A DNA stretch of 64,000 nucleotides. Origin: Sphingomonas sp. TREG-RG-20F-R18-01 (GTDB lineage Bacteria > Pseudomonadota > Alphaproteobacteria > Sphingomonadales > Sphingomonadaceae). Location of the stretch: positions 228,459-292,458 of the forward strand of contig NZ_JAKNQQ010000006.1 of assembly GCF_022662475.1 (NCBI RefSeq), given 5' to 3'. Numbering within the stretch: position 1 is the stretch's first letter; the number at the start of each line of letters is the position of its first letter. The notes under the pieces are model-generated. The model was not told the origin of the DNA, made no database searches, and saw nothing but the letters and a program-made list of their open reading frames with translations. The position numbers and the translations under genes were made by a program. Positions 19,073 through 26,734 of this stretch are shown here, in pieces.

Positions 19073-19094
19073 GAATACGGGAAACCGCGTATTC
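19073..19094. promoter_or_regulatory. inverted repeat in the cydD/cydA divergent promoter region
   Basis: GAATACG at 19073-19079 and CGTATTC at 19088-19094 form perfect 7-base arms around an 8-base spacer. It lies 33 bases from the cydD start and 75 bases from the cydA start. The geometry suits binding by a dimeric regulator controlling both operons. It does not match the FNR consensus; the regulator is unknown. Confidence 0.4.
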
Positions 19095-19168
19095 CGGCCG
19101 ACACCCCTGCACGGTTAGCCGGATTGCCAGGGGCGGCTCACTATTGCTTGGGCCCGGAGGGCTTTGTC

Positions 19169-20755
19169 ATGGACTTCAGTGTCGTCGATTTATCGCGACT
19201 TCAGTTTGCGCTGACCGCGCTGTACCACTTTCTGTTCGTCCCGCTGACGCTCGGCCTGAGTTTCATGCTGGTCATCATGGAATCGCTGTACGTGATGACC
19301 AATCGGCCGATCTGGCGCGTGGTCACGCGGTTTTGGGCGAAGATCTTCGGGATCAACTTCGTCCTGGGCGTTGCCACCGGGCTGACGATGGAATTCCAGT
19401 TTGGCACCAACTGGTCGTATTTTTCGCAATATGTTGGCGACGTGTTTGGCGCGCCCCTGGCGATCGAGGGGCTGATGGCCTTTTTCCTCGAGGCGACCTT
19501 CGTCGGACTGATGTTCTTCGGGTGGGAAAAGCTCAGCAAGCGGCAACATCTGTTCGTAACGTTCATGGTCGCGGTAGGCTCGAACCTGTCGGCGCTGTGG
19601 ATCCTGATCGCGAACGGCTGGATGCAGAATCCGGTCGGTGCGCGTTTCAATACCGATACGATGCGGATGGAAGTGACCGATTTCGGCGCCGTCCTGTTCA
19701 ACCCGGTTGCGCAAGCGAAGTTCGTGCACACAGTCAGCGCGGGGTATGTCATCGCCTCGGTGCTCGTGCTCGGGGTTTCGGCCTTCTACCTCCTGCAGGG
19801 GCGCTGGACGCAGGTCGCAAAGCGATCGATGACGGTCGCCGCGGCTTTCGGGCTCGCGTCGTCGCTGTCGGTGGTCGTTCTCGGGGACGAGAGTGGCTAT
19901 GCGCTCACCGACAACCAGAAGATGAAACTGGCCGCGATCGAGGCGGCATGGCACACCGCGCCGGCCCCGGCCGGCTTGACGCTGTTCGGGCTTCCCGATC
20001 TCAAGACGCGGACGACGCGGTATCAGGTCGAAGTCCCGTGGGTGCTCGGTCTCATGGCGACGCGGAGCCTCACGGGCGAAGTCACCGGCATGTCGGAACT
20101 GGTGCTCAAGGCACACGAGCGAATCACCTCGGGACAGGTTGCCTATCGCGCGGTCCAGGTGCTGAAGCACGCACCCACCGACAAAGCTGCGCGTGCCGCC
20201 TTCGAGATGCACAAGCGCGATCTCGGCTATGCACTGCTGCTGAAGCGCTATGTCGCGGATCCCGCTGCCGCGACGCCGGCCATGATAGATGCCGCCGCCT
20301 GGGACACGGTGCCCAGCGTCCCGCTGATGTTCTGGTCGTTTCGTATCATGGCGGGGATCGGGTTCGTGATGATCGCCCTCTTCACTGCCGCCTTCCTCAT
20401 CTCGACCGCCCGGCGGCACGACCGCTACCGCTGGTTCCTGCGTCTGGCGGTCGCGGCGATGCCGCTGCCGTGGATCGCCGCGGAACTCGGCTGGGTGGTT
20501 GCCGAACTGGGGCGGCAGCCATGGGCGATCGACGGCGTGCTGCCGACGTTCCTGGCGATGTCGTCGCTGACCCCGGCGATGCTGATCACGACGATCGTCG
20601 GTTTCACCGCGCTCTACGGGGTGCTGGCGGTGATCGAGGTTCGCCTTGTCCTCGCGGCGATCGCCCACGGCCCGATCGAGGGGCTGCCGGATGCCGCGCC
20701 AGACCCGCTGCCCGACCCCGCCGGCGCCCGGCCCATCCCTGAACTCGTTGCCTGA
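19169..20755 (+). CDS. cydA: cytochrome bd ubiquinol oxidase subunit I
   Basis: A 528-residue integral membrane subunit. The proximal haem ligand His20 (in LYHFLFVP), His in AKFVHTVSAGY and Met in FRIMAGIGF correspond to the b595/b558 ligands of E. coli CydA. The quinol-binding region between these contains a long Q-loop (EVPWVLGLMATRSLTGE onward to DLGYALLLKRY), so it looks like the canonical long-Q-loop bd type rather than the cyanide-insensitive short form. The enzyme reduces oxygen at high affinity without pumping protons. ATG 19169 follows CCGGAGGG; an in-frame start at 19124 is less likely. Confidence 0.95.
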   Translation: MDFSVVDLSRLQFALTALYHFLFVPLTLGLSFMLVIMESLYVMTNRPIWRVVTRFWAKIFGINFVLGVATGLTMEFQFGTNWSYFSQYVGDVFGAPLAIEGLMAFFLEATFVGLMFFGWEKLSKRQHLFVTFMVAVGSNLSALWILIANGWMQNPVGARFNTDTMRMEVTDFGAVLFNPVAQAKFVHTVSAGYVIASVLVLGVSAFYLLQGRWTQVAKRSMTVAAAFGLASSLSVVVLGDESGYALTDNQKMKLAAIEAAWHTAPAPAGLTLFGLPDLKTRTTRYQVEVPWVLGLMATRSLTGEVTGMSELVLKAHERITSGQVAYRAVQVLKHAPTDKAARAAFEMHKRDLGYALLLKRYVADPAAATPAMIDAAAWDTVPSVPLMFWSFRIMAGIGFVMIALFTAAFLISTARRHDRYRWFLRLAVAAMPLPWIAAELGWVVAELGRQPWAIDGVLPTFLAMSSLTPAMLITTIVGFTALYGVLAVIEVRLVLAAIAHGPIEGLPDAAPDPLPDPAGARPIPELVA

Positions 20756-20769
20756 AGGAGGATCCGACC

Positions 20770-21912
20770 ATGGCATTTCTCGACTATGAACTCCTCCGGC
20801 TGATCTGGTGGACGCTGCTTGGCGTGTTGCTCATCGGCTTTGCCGTCACCGATGGCTTCGATCTCGGCGTTGCCGCGCTGCTGCCGTTCATCGCGCGCGA
20901 CGACGTCGAGCGGCGGATCGTGATCAATGCGATCGCGCCGACGTGGGAAGGGAACCAGGTGTGGTTCATCCTGGGCGGCGGGGCGATCTTCGCGGCATGG
21001 CCGCTCGTCTATGCGATCAGTTTCTCCGGCTTCTACCTCGCGATGTTCCTCGTGCTGGCAGCGCTGATCCTGCGACCGGTGGCGTTCAAATACCGCTCCA
21101 AGTCGGACAGCCCCAAATGGCGCGGACGATGGGATTGGGCGTTGTTCGTCAGCGGACCGGTGCCCGCGCTGGTGTTCGGCGTTGCGGTCGGCAATGTCCT
21201 GCAGGGTGCCCCGTTCCGGGTCGACGATGACCTGCGCGCGACCTATGTCGGCGGCCTGCTGGGCCTGTTCACCCCGTTCACCTTGGTCTGCGGACTGTTG
21301 TCGGTGGCGATGCTGGTGCTGCACGGCAGCGCCTGGCTGGCCGTGAAGGTGGAACGCGGGTCGATCCATTATCGGGCCCGGGCCTTCGGCACGGTCGCCG
21401 CAGTGGTGTCGCTGCTGTTGTTCGCGGTCGGCTGGGGCTTCGTGGCGGCTGGCAATGGGTATGCGGTGCAGGGGAGCGTCGATCCGCTCGGCCCGTCGAA
21501 CCCGACACGCATGACGACGGTGATCCAGCAGGGCGCATGGCTCGCCAATTATGGCCGTCATCCCTGGATGATCCTAGCACCGGTGCTCGGCTTCGGCGGA
21601 ACGGCGCTCGCACTGGCGGGAATCCTGGTGCGCCGTGAGGCGGCGGCGCTGGTTGGGTCCTCGGTAGCGGCGTGCGGCATCATCGCGACGGTCGGCGTAT
21701 CGATGTTCCCGTTCATCCTGCCGTCGAGCATCGATGCGCATTCGAGCCTGACGGTGTGGAATGCCTCGTCGAGCCAGGCGACGCTCGGGCTGATGCTGGG
21801 GGTGACGGTCGTGCTGTTGCCGATCGTGTTGCTCTATACCGCCTGGGTCTACCGCGTGATGTTCGGTCGGGTCAAGACCGCGCAGGTCGTGGCCAACGTC
21901 GACCTGTATTGA
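20770..21912 (+). CDS. cydB: cytochrome bd ubiquinol oxidase subunit II
   Basis: A 380-residue multispanning protein beginning MAFLDYELLRLIWW and containing the conserved GFAVTDGFDLGVAALLPF and NAIAPTWEGNQVWFI segments of CydB. It pairs with CydA to form the bd oxidase. The gene begins 14 bases after cydA with GGAGGA as ribosome site. Length and motifs are normal. Confidence 0.95.
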   Translation: MAFLDYELLRLIWWTLLGVLLIGFAVTDGFDLGVAALLPFIARDDVERRIVINAIAPTWEGNQVWFILGGGAIFAAWPLVYAISFSGFYLAMFLVLAALILRPVAFKYRSKSDSPKWRGRWDWALFVSGPVPALVFGVAVGNVLQGAPFRVDDDLRATYVGGLLGLFTPFTLVCGLLSVAMLVLHGSAWLAVKVERGSIHYRARAFGTVAAVVSLLLFAVGWGFVAAGNGYAVQGSVDPLGPSNPTRMTTVIQQGAWLANYGRHPWMILAPVLGFGGTALALAGILVRREAAALVGSSVAACGIIATVGVSMFPFILPSSIDAHSSLTVWNASSSQATLGLMLGVTVVLLPIVLLYTAWVYRVMFGRVKTAQVVANVDLY

Positions 21913-21936
21913 TCAATCGCCTTGGGAGTGATGCAC

Positions 21937-22035
21937 ATGTGGTACTTCAGCTGGGTTCTGGGTCTCGGCCTCGCGGTCGCGTTCGGCATCCTCAACGGCC
22001 TGTGGCACGAACTGGAATTGCCCGCGGACGATTGA
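21937..22035 (+). CDS. cydX: cytochrome bd accessory subunit CydX
   Basis: A 32-residue single-helix protein starting MWYFSWVLGLGLAVAF and ending in an acidic tail, matching the CydX/YbgT small-subunit pattern that stabilises haem b in bd oxidase. It lies 24 bases after cydB. ATG 21937 has GGGAG eight bases upstream; the in-frame ATG 21931 is too close to that site. A terminator follows, so cydABX is a closed unit. Confidence 0.92.
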   Translation: MWYFSWVLGLGLAVAFGILNGLWHELELPADD

Positions 22036-22062
22036 GGGACAAAAGACTGGAGCAAGACGGCA

Positions 22063-22095
22063 GAAGGCCGCCTCGGGATACCGGGGCGGCCTTTT
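22063..22095 (+). terminator. rho-independent terminator after cydABX
   Basis: AAGGCCGCC pairs with GGCGGCCTT around a short loop and is followed by TTTT on the plus strand. The stem also carries AA before it, so it could work in both directions, ending the minus-strand 43-residue gene as well. Confidence 0.85.
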
Positions 22096-22106
22096 GCACG
22101 GGACAG

Positions 22107-22238
22107 CTATCGCCTCGGCGACCGGGTATCGGTCGGAGGCGGACCTCGGTCGGTCAGGCTGGCCCACAACAGGATCGCCATGAACACGATCATCGCCCCG
22201 ACCGCGAGATAGAGAAACCCATCGGCATCGCTGTGCAT
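22107..22238 (-). CDS. 43-residue single-helix membrane protein of unknown function
   Basis: A short open frame encoding 43 residues: an acidic start (MHSDADG), one transmembrane helix (about 8-27, FLYLAVGAMIVFMAILLWAS) and a Pro/Thr/Arg-rich tail. GGAG lies eight bases before the ATG on the minus strand, and a near-perfect FNR-type palindrome lies 54 bases upstream, which both support a real gene. No family was recognised. Position next to cydABX and size suggest an accessory subunit of an oxidase or a small oxygen-regulated membrane protein; that is inference only. Confidence 0.7.
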   Translation of the reverse strand: MHSDADGFLYLAVGAMIVFMAILLWASLTDRGPPPTDTRSPRR

Positions 22239-22291
22239 CGTCCTGCTCCTTTCGCAGGACCGCGTTCTGCCACGGTACCCCCTGGGCTACA

Positions 22292-22307
22292 TTTGACCGG
22301 GGTCAAA
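22292..22307. promoter_or_regulatory. FNR/FixK-type box upstream of the 43-residue membrane protein gene
   Basis: TTTGACCGGGGTCAAA is a palindrome with TTGAC half-sites and a 4-base spacer, the form bound by FNR/FixK proteins (consensus TTGAT-N4-ATCAA, with TTGAC common). It lies 54 bases upstream of the 43-residue gene and 33 bases after the ompW stop. The Fnr-type regulator encoded at 23125 has the ETVSR recognition motif suited to such half-sites. Confidence 0.75.
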
Positions 22308-22339
22308 CCGCACGACCTCGGCCGTGCGGTTCCGGGAAG

Positions 22340-22996
22340 CTAGAGCCGTATTCCCACACCGATGCCCGCGACGATCGGATCGACGTGAACCCGTGCCCGG
22401 TTGACCGCGGCGCCGGTATCGAGACGTGCGGTGGTGTTGATATCGATGTATTTCACATCGAGATTGACGAACATGCGGCGGGAAATGTCCACGTCGATCC
22501 CGGTCTGGAGGGCATAGCCGAAACTATCGGTGAGATGGACGTCCGTCGCACCGATCGCGCCGACCAGCGAATCGCTCGCCCTCGCGTGATAGAAGATCGT
22601 GTAGTTGACCCCAGCGCCGAGATACGGCCGAACATGGCTCTTTGGCGCGAAGTGATATTGGAGCGTCAGTGTGGGGGGCAGCACCCAGGTGCTGGCAACC
22701 TTGTCGAGGGCCGCGATCGTGCCGCGTCCGCTCACGCTATGCTTGGTCGTCGCCAGGATCAACTCGGTGCCGATGTGATCGCTGAGCATATAGGTAAAGT
22801 CGACTTCCGGCGCGACGCTGCTGTCGACGCCCAGGTGACTGCCGGGAAAGCCGGGGGTGACGGCGCCGCTGCGTTCATTGGGCGCGACCACGATGGCGCG
22901 CGCACGGATCAGGACATCGCCCTTGCTGATTTGCGCCTGCGCCGGGATCGCTATGCCGATCGCGATCGCTACGGCCAGGAGTGAAGTAAACTGCAT
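22340..22996 (-). CDS. ompW: OmpW family outer membrane protein
   Basis: A 218-residue protein with a signal peptide (ending PAQAQ) and an eight-stranded-barrel pattern ending in the C-terminal hydrophobic GIGVGIRL. Segments such as WVLPPTLTLQYHF and RPYLGAGVNYTIFY are typical of OmpW. The family forms small hydrophobic-molecule channels and is frequently induced under low oxygen. ATG 22996 follows GGAGAGA on the minus strand. It is divergent from the Fnr gene, 128 bases apart. Confidence 0.88.
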   Translation of the reverse strand: MQFTSLLAVAIAIGIAIPAQAQISKGDVLIRARAIVVAPNERSGAVTPGFPGSHLGVDSSVAPEVDFTYMLSDHIGTELILATTKHSVSGRGTIAALDKVASTWVLPPTLTLQYHFAPKSHVRPYLGAGVNYTIFYHARASDSLVGAIGATDVHLTDSFGYALQTGIDVDISRRMFVNLDVKYIDINTTARLDTGAAVNRARVHVDPIVAGIGVGIRL

Positions 22997-23077
22997 GATG
23001 TCTCTCCGGTGTTCGTGACGGGAACCCGGGTAGCGGCAGGACAGAGCGGTCGGTTTGCGCGGCGACAAGCGCGCAGC

Positions 23078-23092
23078 TACGTAAGATTACGG
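23078..23092. promoter_or_regulatory. TACGTA-containing site upstream of the Fnr-type gene
   Basis: TACGTAAGATTACGG holds a TACGTA core and a second TACG half, 33 to 47 bases before the Fnr start. A TACGTA core also occurs upstream of fixL (24416). LuxR-type response regulators such as FixJ bind short TAC-containing repeats, so a FixJ site is conceivable, but the core is short and also occurs inside the LacI operator at 39942. Confidence 0.3.
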
Positions 23093-23124
23093 CGATCCTC
23101 CACCGCTCGTCTTTCGTATTCGCG

Positions 23125-23868
23125 ATGCATGGGGGCGCTATGTATCTTCGATCTGTGGTGAGGGAGAACGCCGTCGCCGGACCATGCGCCGGATGCGCGG
23201 TACGTGAGCGCACGATCTGCGCGAGCGTGCCGGACTCCGGCCGCGCCGATCTCGCGGCGCTCCGACGCATCGAGACGCTCCGCGCCGGGGAGACCCTGGC
23301 CTGGGAGGGCGCGGACTCGTCGATCGTCGCGAACCTGTGCAAAGGGGTACTGAAACGCAGCCTGATGCTTGCCGACGGCCGGGAACAGGTGGTCGGATTG
23401 GCCTACCCCGGCGCCATGGTCGGTCGGCTGTTCGGCCGCACCTGCGATCATAGCCTGACCGCGCTGACCGATGCCGTATTGTGCGTGTTCGCGCGGGCTC
23501 CGTTCGAGCGGTTTGCCGCGGCACATCCCGCGATCGAGCATGCGCTGTTGATGCGGGCGCTTGACGATCTGTCCCGTGCCGAGCGCAGCATGGTGATGCT
23601 GGCCAGGCTGTCGGCGCCCCAGAAAGTTGCCACCTTCCTGCTGGATCTCGCCGGACGGAGCGCGCCGGACGCGGGCGGGCAGATCGCGATCCCGTTGAGC
23701 CGTCAGCAACTCGGCGATCTGCTGGGCCTTTCGATCGAGACGGTCAGCCGTAAACTGCGCGACTTCGCGCGTGCCGGCTATATCGCGCTGCCAGGGTACC
23801 GGTCTCTGGTGGTGCGGGACGCCGGCGCGCTAGCGACCGTGGCCGGGCCCGGCGCACCGGCCCGTTAG
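23125..23868 (+). CDS. fnr: Fnr-type oxygen-sensing transcription regulator (Crp/Fnr family)
   Basis: A 247-residue Crp/Fnr protein: N-terminal cysteine cluster, cyclic-nucleotide-type beta-barrel, dimer helix, and winged helix-turn-helix with LSRQQLGDLLGLSIETVSRKL. Cys21, Cys24, Cys32 and Cys120 are spaced like the four ligands of the oxygen-labile 4Fe-4S cluster; the x2-x7 N-terminal spacing is that of alphaproteobacterial FnrN/FnrL as I recall it. ETVSR in the recognition helix predicts TTGAT/TTGAC half-sites. It should activate low-oxygen genes such as the box-bearing gene at 22107. Start at 23125; ATG 23140 is the alternative and would leave the cluster intact. Confidence 0.85.
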   Translation: MHGGAMYLRSVVRENAVAGPCAGCAVRERTICASVPDSGRADLAALRRIETLRAGETLAWEGADSSIVANLCKGVLKRSLMLADGREQVVGLAYPGAMVGRLFGRTCDHSLTALTDAVLCVFARAPFERFAAAHPAIEHALLMRALDDLSRAERSMVMLARLSAPQKVATFLLDLAGRSAPDAGGQIAIPLSRQQLGDLLGLSIETVSRKLRDFARAGYIALPGYRSLVVRDAGALATVAGPGAPAR

Positions 23869-23971
23869 TGCGCCCGGCGCGCCAGGAACCCGCGGTGCTC
23901 GGGAATACTTCGTATGGTGTTCGCCGGCATGACGCCCGAACATCATCGAACCTCTTGTCGGCGATCCCGTA

Positions 23972-24412
23972 ATGCAGCGTACCATCGTCTACGTCAGCAC
24001 GCACACCTTCGCTACGAAGCAGGCGGCCGCCGTCATTGCCACGATCGTGGCACCCGCCGAGCGACGCAACGCCAGTCTGGGCGTGACAGGCGCGCTGATC
24101 GCTACCGAAAACCACTTCGCGCAATTGATCGAAGGGCCAGACGCGGTGATCGCGGCGCTGATGCAAAGCATTGGGCGCGATCCTCGGCACCGGGACGTGT
24201 TCGTCGTCCAGGACGGTGGAACGGACCGGCGGCGCTTTTCGGAATGGTCGCTCGCCTACCAAGGCAAATCTGCGTATTTCGAGACGTTCGTCCGCCCGCT
24301 CGTCGCGCCCGGGCCGGTGAGGCCTGCCGACGTGGATCGGCTGGTGGATCTGCTGACGCGCCTGGCCGCGCCCGTCGCGCGGCCGCTCCTGCGCGATATC
24401 GGGGCCCCGTAG
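23972..24412 (+). CDS. BLUF-domain blue-light sensor
   Basis: A 146-residue protein consisting almost entirely of a BLUF flavin-binding domain. The pattern IVYVS (FAD-contacting Tyr), RNASLGVTGALIATENHFAQLIEG and DPRHRDVFVV through FSEWSLAY fits the family from the N-terminus. BLUF domains sense blue light through hydrogen-bond changes around FAD. There is no output domain, so it probably acts on a partner. It lies between the Fnr gene and fixL, 62 bases before fixL, so partner proteins could be encoded next door. Confidence 0.88.
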   Translation: MQRTIVYVSTHTFATKQAAAVIATIVAPAERRNASLGVTGALIATENHFAQLIEGPDAVIAALMQSIGRDPRHRDVFVVQDGGTDRRRFSEWSLAYQGKSAYFETFVRPLVAPGPVRPADVDRLVDLLTRLAAPVARPLLRDIGAP

Positions 24413-24415
24413 AAG

Positions 24416-24421
24416 TACGTA
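24416..24421. promoter_or_regulatory. TACGTA site upstream of fixL
   Basis: TACGTA lies 54 bases before the fixL ATG and just after the BLUF stop. Together with the core at 23078 upstream of the Fnr gene it could mark FixJ-type binding; this is weak evidence. Confidence 0.25.
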
Positions 24422-24474
24422 GATATCTGGGGGCACCGGGCGCGGTACGGCAGAAGGAACCAACGGGAACAGTG

Positions 24475-26010
24475 ATGCCGGTTCAAGATCCGTTACGCGC
24501 CGCAGGAGCGATCGCGGCAGACCCGATCGGGGCCGGTGCGTTGCCGAGCTTGATCGAGGCGCTGCCGGATCACGCCATCGTGCGACTGGACCGGCAGGGC
24601 CTTGTCAACGGCTGGGGGAAGGCGGCCGAGCTGTTGTTCGGCTGGACCGAAGCGGAGATTGGCGGACAGGGCGCGGGGCGGCTGCTCGCGCCCGGCACGG
24701 CCGCGTCCCTGCTCGACGATCTGGCGTCGGACGGGCTCGCTAGGCGCAAGACAGCGGAAGACCTGTGCCGCCACAAGGACGGCACCTGCTTCCGCGCGAT
24801 CGTTTCTCTGACGGCGATCGACGGGGTCGGGGGAGCGGTCGAGGGGTATTGGCTGGTCGTCCGCGACGTAACGGCCGAACGCGCCTCGGCCAGTTCGATC
24901 GAGTCGAGCGCCATCCTGCTCAATTCGATCCTCGAGACCGTCCCCGATGCGATGATCGTGATCGACGATCACGGGGTGATCCAGTCGTTCAGCACCACCG
25001 CACAAACCCTGTTCGGCTATGACGAGGCCGAAGTGGTCGGGCGCAACGTCTCGATGCTGATGCCATCGCCCGATCGCGAGGCGCATGACCGGTATCTGTC
25101 GCGTTATCTCGATACCGGGGAGCGCCGCATCATCGGCATGGCCCGGCGCGTGATCGGGCTGCGCAAGGACGGAACGACCTTCGCGCACGAACTGGCGATC
25201 GGCGAAGCGCGCGGGCGCGGGCGCCGGGTGTTCACCGGGTTCATTCGGGATCTGACCAACCGGGAAAGCGCCGCAGCGCAACTGGCCGAACTCCAATCCG
25301 AATTGCTGCATATCTCACGCGTGACGGCGATGGGAACGATGGCCTCGACGCTGGCGCACGAATTGAACCAGCCGGTGACGGCCGTGGCCAATTACGTCGA
25401 GACGTCGCTGGCGTTGTTGCAGGAGGCGGCGCCGGACAACCAGGCGATCGTCCAGGAGGCGCTGGCCGAGGCGGCGGCGGAAGCACACCGCGCGGGCAAG
25501 ATCGTGCGGCGCCTGCGGGACTTCGTCGCGCGCGGCGAGCTCGACAAGTCGGTCGAGAGACTTGGCGACATCGTCGACGATGCCTGTGCGCTGGGCATGG
25601 TGGGTGCCGCGACGCCCGCGATCGAGATCGAGCGCGCGATCGATCCGGCAACGGGCGCGGTGCTGGTCGATCGCGTTCAGATCCAGCAGGTGCTGATCAA
25701 CCTCATGCGCAATGCGGTGGAGTCGATCCCGGCCGATCGGCCGGGCGTGGTCCGCCTCACCGCGCGGCGGCAAGGCGACTTCGCACAAGTGACCGTGACC
25801 GATAGCGGCACCGGGCTGGACGCGGGTATCGCCGCCAACATCTTCGGAGCCTTTGCCAGCACGAAGCGCGACGGCATGGGCCTTGGCCTGTCGATTTGCC
25901 GGACGATCATCGAGGCGCATGGCGGTCGCATCTGGGCCGAGTCGCGACCGGTCGGCACCGCTTTCCATTTTACCATTCCCCTGGCGCCCCCGGAGCCCCG
26001 CGATGACTGA
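24475..26010 (+). CDS. fixL: FixL-like haem PAS oxygen-sensor histidine kinase
   Basis: A 511-residue kinase with two PAS domains (about 22-130 and 148-265), a HisKA helix with autophosphorylation His295 in LAHELNQP, and an HATPase domain with MRNAVESI, DSGTGLD and GMGLGLSI. The second PAS closely resembles FixL. His204 in AHDRYLSRY aligns with the proximal haem ligand, and Arg224 lies 20 residues later, the same separation as His200 and Arg220 of Bradyrhizobium FixL. It should be active when oxygen is absent. No membrane helix is visible. Start ATG 24475; GTG 24472 is possible, and a long in-frame upstream extension was rejected. Confidence 0.9.
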   Translation: MPVQDPLRAAGAIAADPIGAGALPSLIEALPDHAIVRLDRQGLVNGWGKAAELLFGWTEAEIGGQGAGRLLAPGTAASLLDDLASDGLARRKTAEDLCRHKDGTCFRAIVSLTAIDGVGGAVEGYWLVVRDVTAERASASSIESSAILLNSILETVPDAMIVIDDHGVIQSFSTTAQTLFGYDEAEVVGRNVSMLMPSPDREAHDRYLSRYLDTGERRIIGMARRVIGLRKDGTTFAHELAIGEARGRGRRVFTGFIRDLTNRESAAAQLAELQSELLHISRVTAMGTMASTLAHELNQPVTAVANYVETSLALLQEAAPDNQAIVQEALAEAAAEAHRAGKIVRRLRDFVARGELDKSVERLGDIVDDACALGMVGAATPAIEIERAIDPATGAVLVDRVQIQQVLINLMRNAVESIPADRPGVVRLTARRQGDFAQVTVTDSGTGLDAGIAANIFGAFASTKRDGMGLGLSICRTIIEAHGGRIWAESRPVGTAFHFTIPLAPPEPRDD

Positions 26011-26632
26011 ACGACCTGTGGTCCATATCATCGACGACGAGGAGGCAATCCGAAAGTCGGCCGGCTTCATGCTGCGTACCGCAGGGTATGCGGTTCACGT
26101 CTGGTCGAGCGGGGTCGCGTTTCTGAAGGAGGCGCGTAGCGCACCGATGGGGTGCATCCTGCTCGATGTTCGCATGCCCGAAATGGACGGTCTCGAAGTG
26201 CAGGCGGCGCTGGCGGAGCGGGGGATTGCCATGCCGGTCATCATCCTGACCGGACATGGCGACGTGGGGACGGCGGTGCGGGCGATGAAGGGCGGAGCGG
26301 TCGATTTTCTGGAGAAGCCGTTCGAACGGATCGTCCTGCTGGGGATGGTGGAAGCCGCGATCGCGCGGATCGAGGATGCCGATCGCCATGCCGCCGAAGC
26401 GCATTCCGCGAGGCTCCGCATTGCGGCGCTGACCCCGCGCGAGCGTGACGTGCTGCAACAACTCGCGCACGGTCTGCCTAACAAGACGATCGCGTTCGAC
26501 TTCGGGATCAGCCCGCGCACGGTGGAGGTCCACCGCGCCAATCTGATGGCCAAGCTGGAGGTGCCGAGCTTTCCGGATGCATTGCGGATCGCCTTTGCCG
26601 CCGGGCTGGGGCCGCAGCCCGACGAGGCCTGA
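26003..26632 (+). CDS. fixJ: FixJ-type response regulator
   Basis: A 209-residue response regulator: receiver domain (residues 1-120) with acidic DDEE near 11, phosphoacceptor Asp55 in LLDVRMP and Lys in EKPF, then a LuxR-type helix-turn-helix (LTPRERDVLQQLAHGLPNKTIA). Its start overlaps the fixL stop by 8 bases, so it is the cognate partner. In rhizobia FixLJ drives fixK and the high-affinity oxidase. Here the nearest candidate targets are the Fnr-type gene and cytochrome bd, not a cbb3 oxidase. Confidence 0.92.
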   Translation: MTERPVVHIIDDEEAIRKSAGFMLRTAGYAVHVWSSGVAFLKEARSAPMGCILLDVRMPEMDGLEVQAALAERGIAMPVIILTGHGDVGTAVRAMKGGAVDFLEKPFERIVLLGMVEAAIARIEDADRHAAEAHSARLRIAALTPRERDVLQQLAHGLPNKTIAFDFGISPRTVEVHRANLMAKLEVPSFPDALRIAFAAGLGPQPDEA

Positions 26633-26642
26633 GCGCCAGACC

Positions 26643-26659
26643 GATCGCCGCTGGCGGTC
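26643..26659 (+). terminator. weak hairpin after fixJ
   Basis: GATCGCC and GGCGGTC form a 7-pair stem (one G-T pair) with a 3-base loop, 10 bases after the fixJ stop. No T tract follows, so termination is only a possibility. Confidence 0.25.
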
Positions 26660-26734
26660 GCTTGAGGAGCGCGGCTAGGTATTCGCCCCAATGGCTGCCC
26701 GCCGCCCGTCATGGTGTGGAGCATGCGCAGGGAG

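Noticed and set aside
19190..20776. 528-codon open frame antisense to cydA
   Set aside because: Low-complexity Arg/His/Gln composition, no domain, and full overlap with cydA.
21909..21916. TTGATCAA palindrome after cydB
   Set aside because: It lacks the 4-base spacer of an FNR box and coincides with the cydB stop codon.
23914..24474. 187-residue in-frame extension of fixL
   Set aside because: It covers the BLUF gene in another frame and reads as Arg-rich noise.
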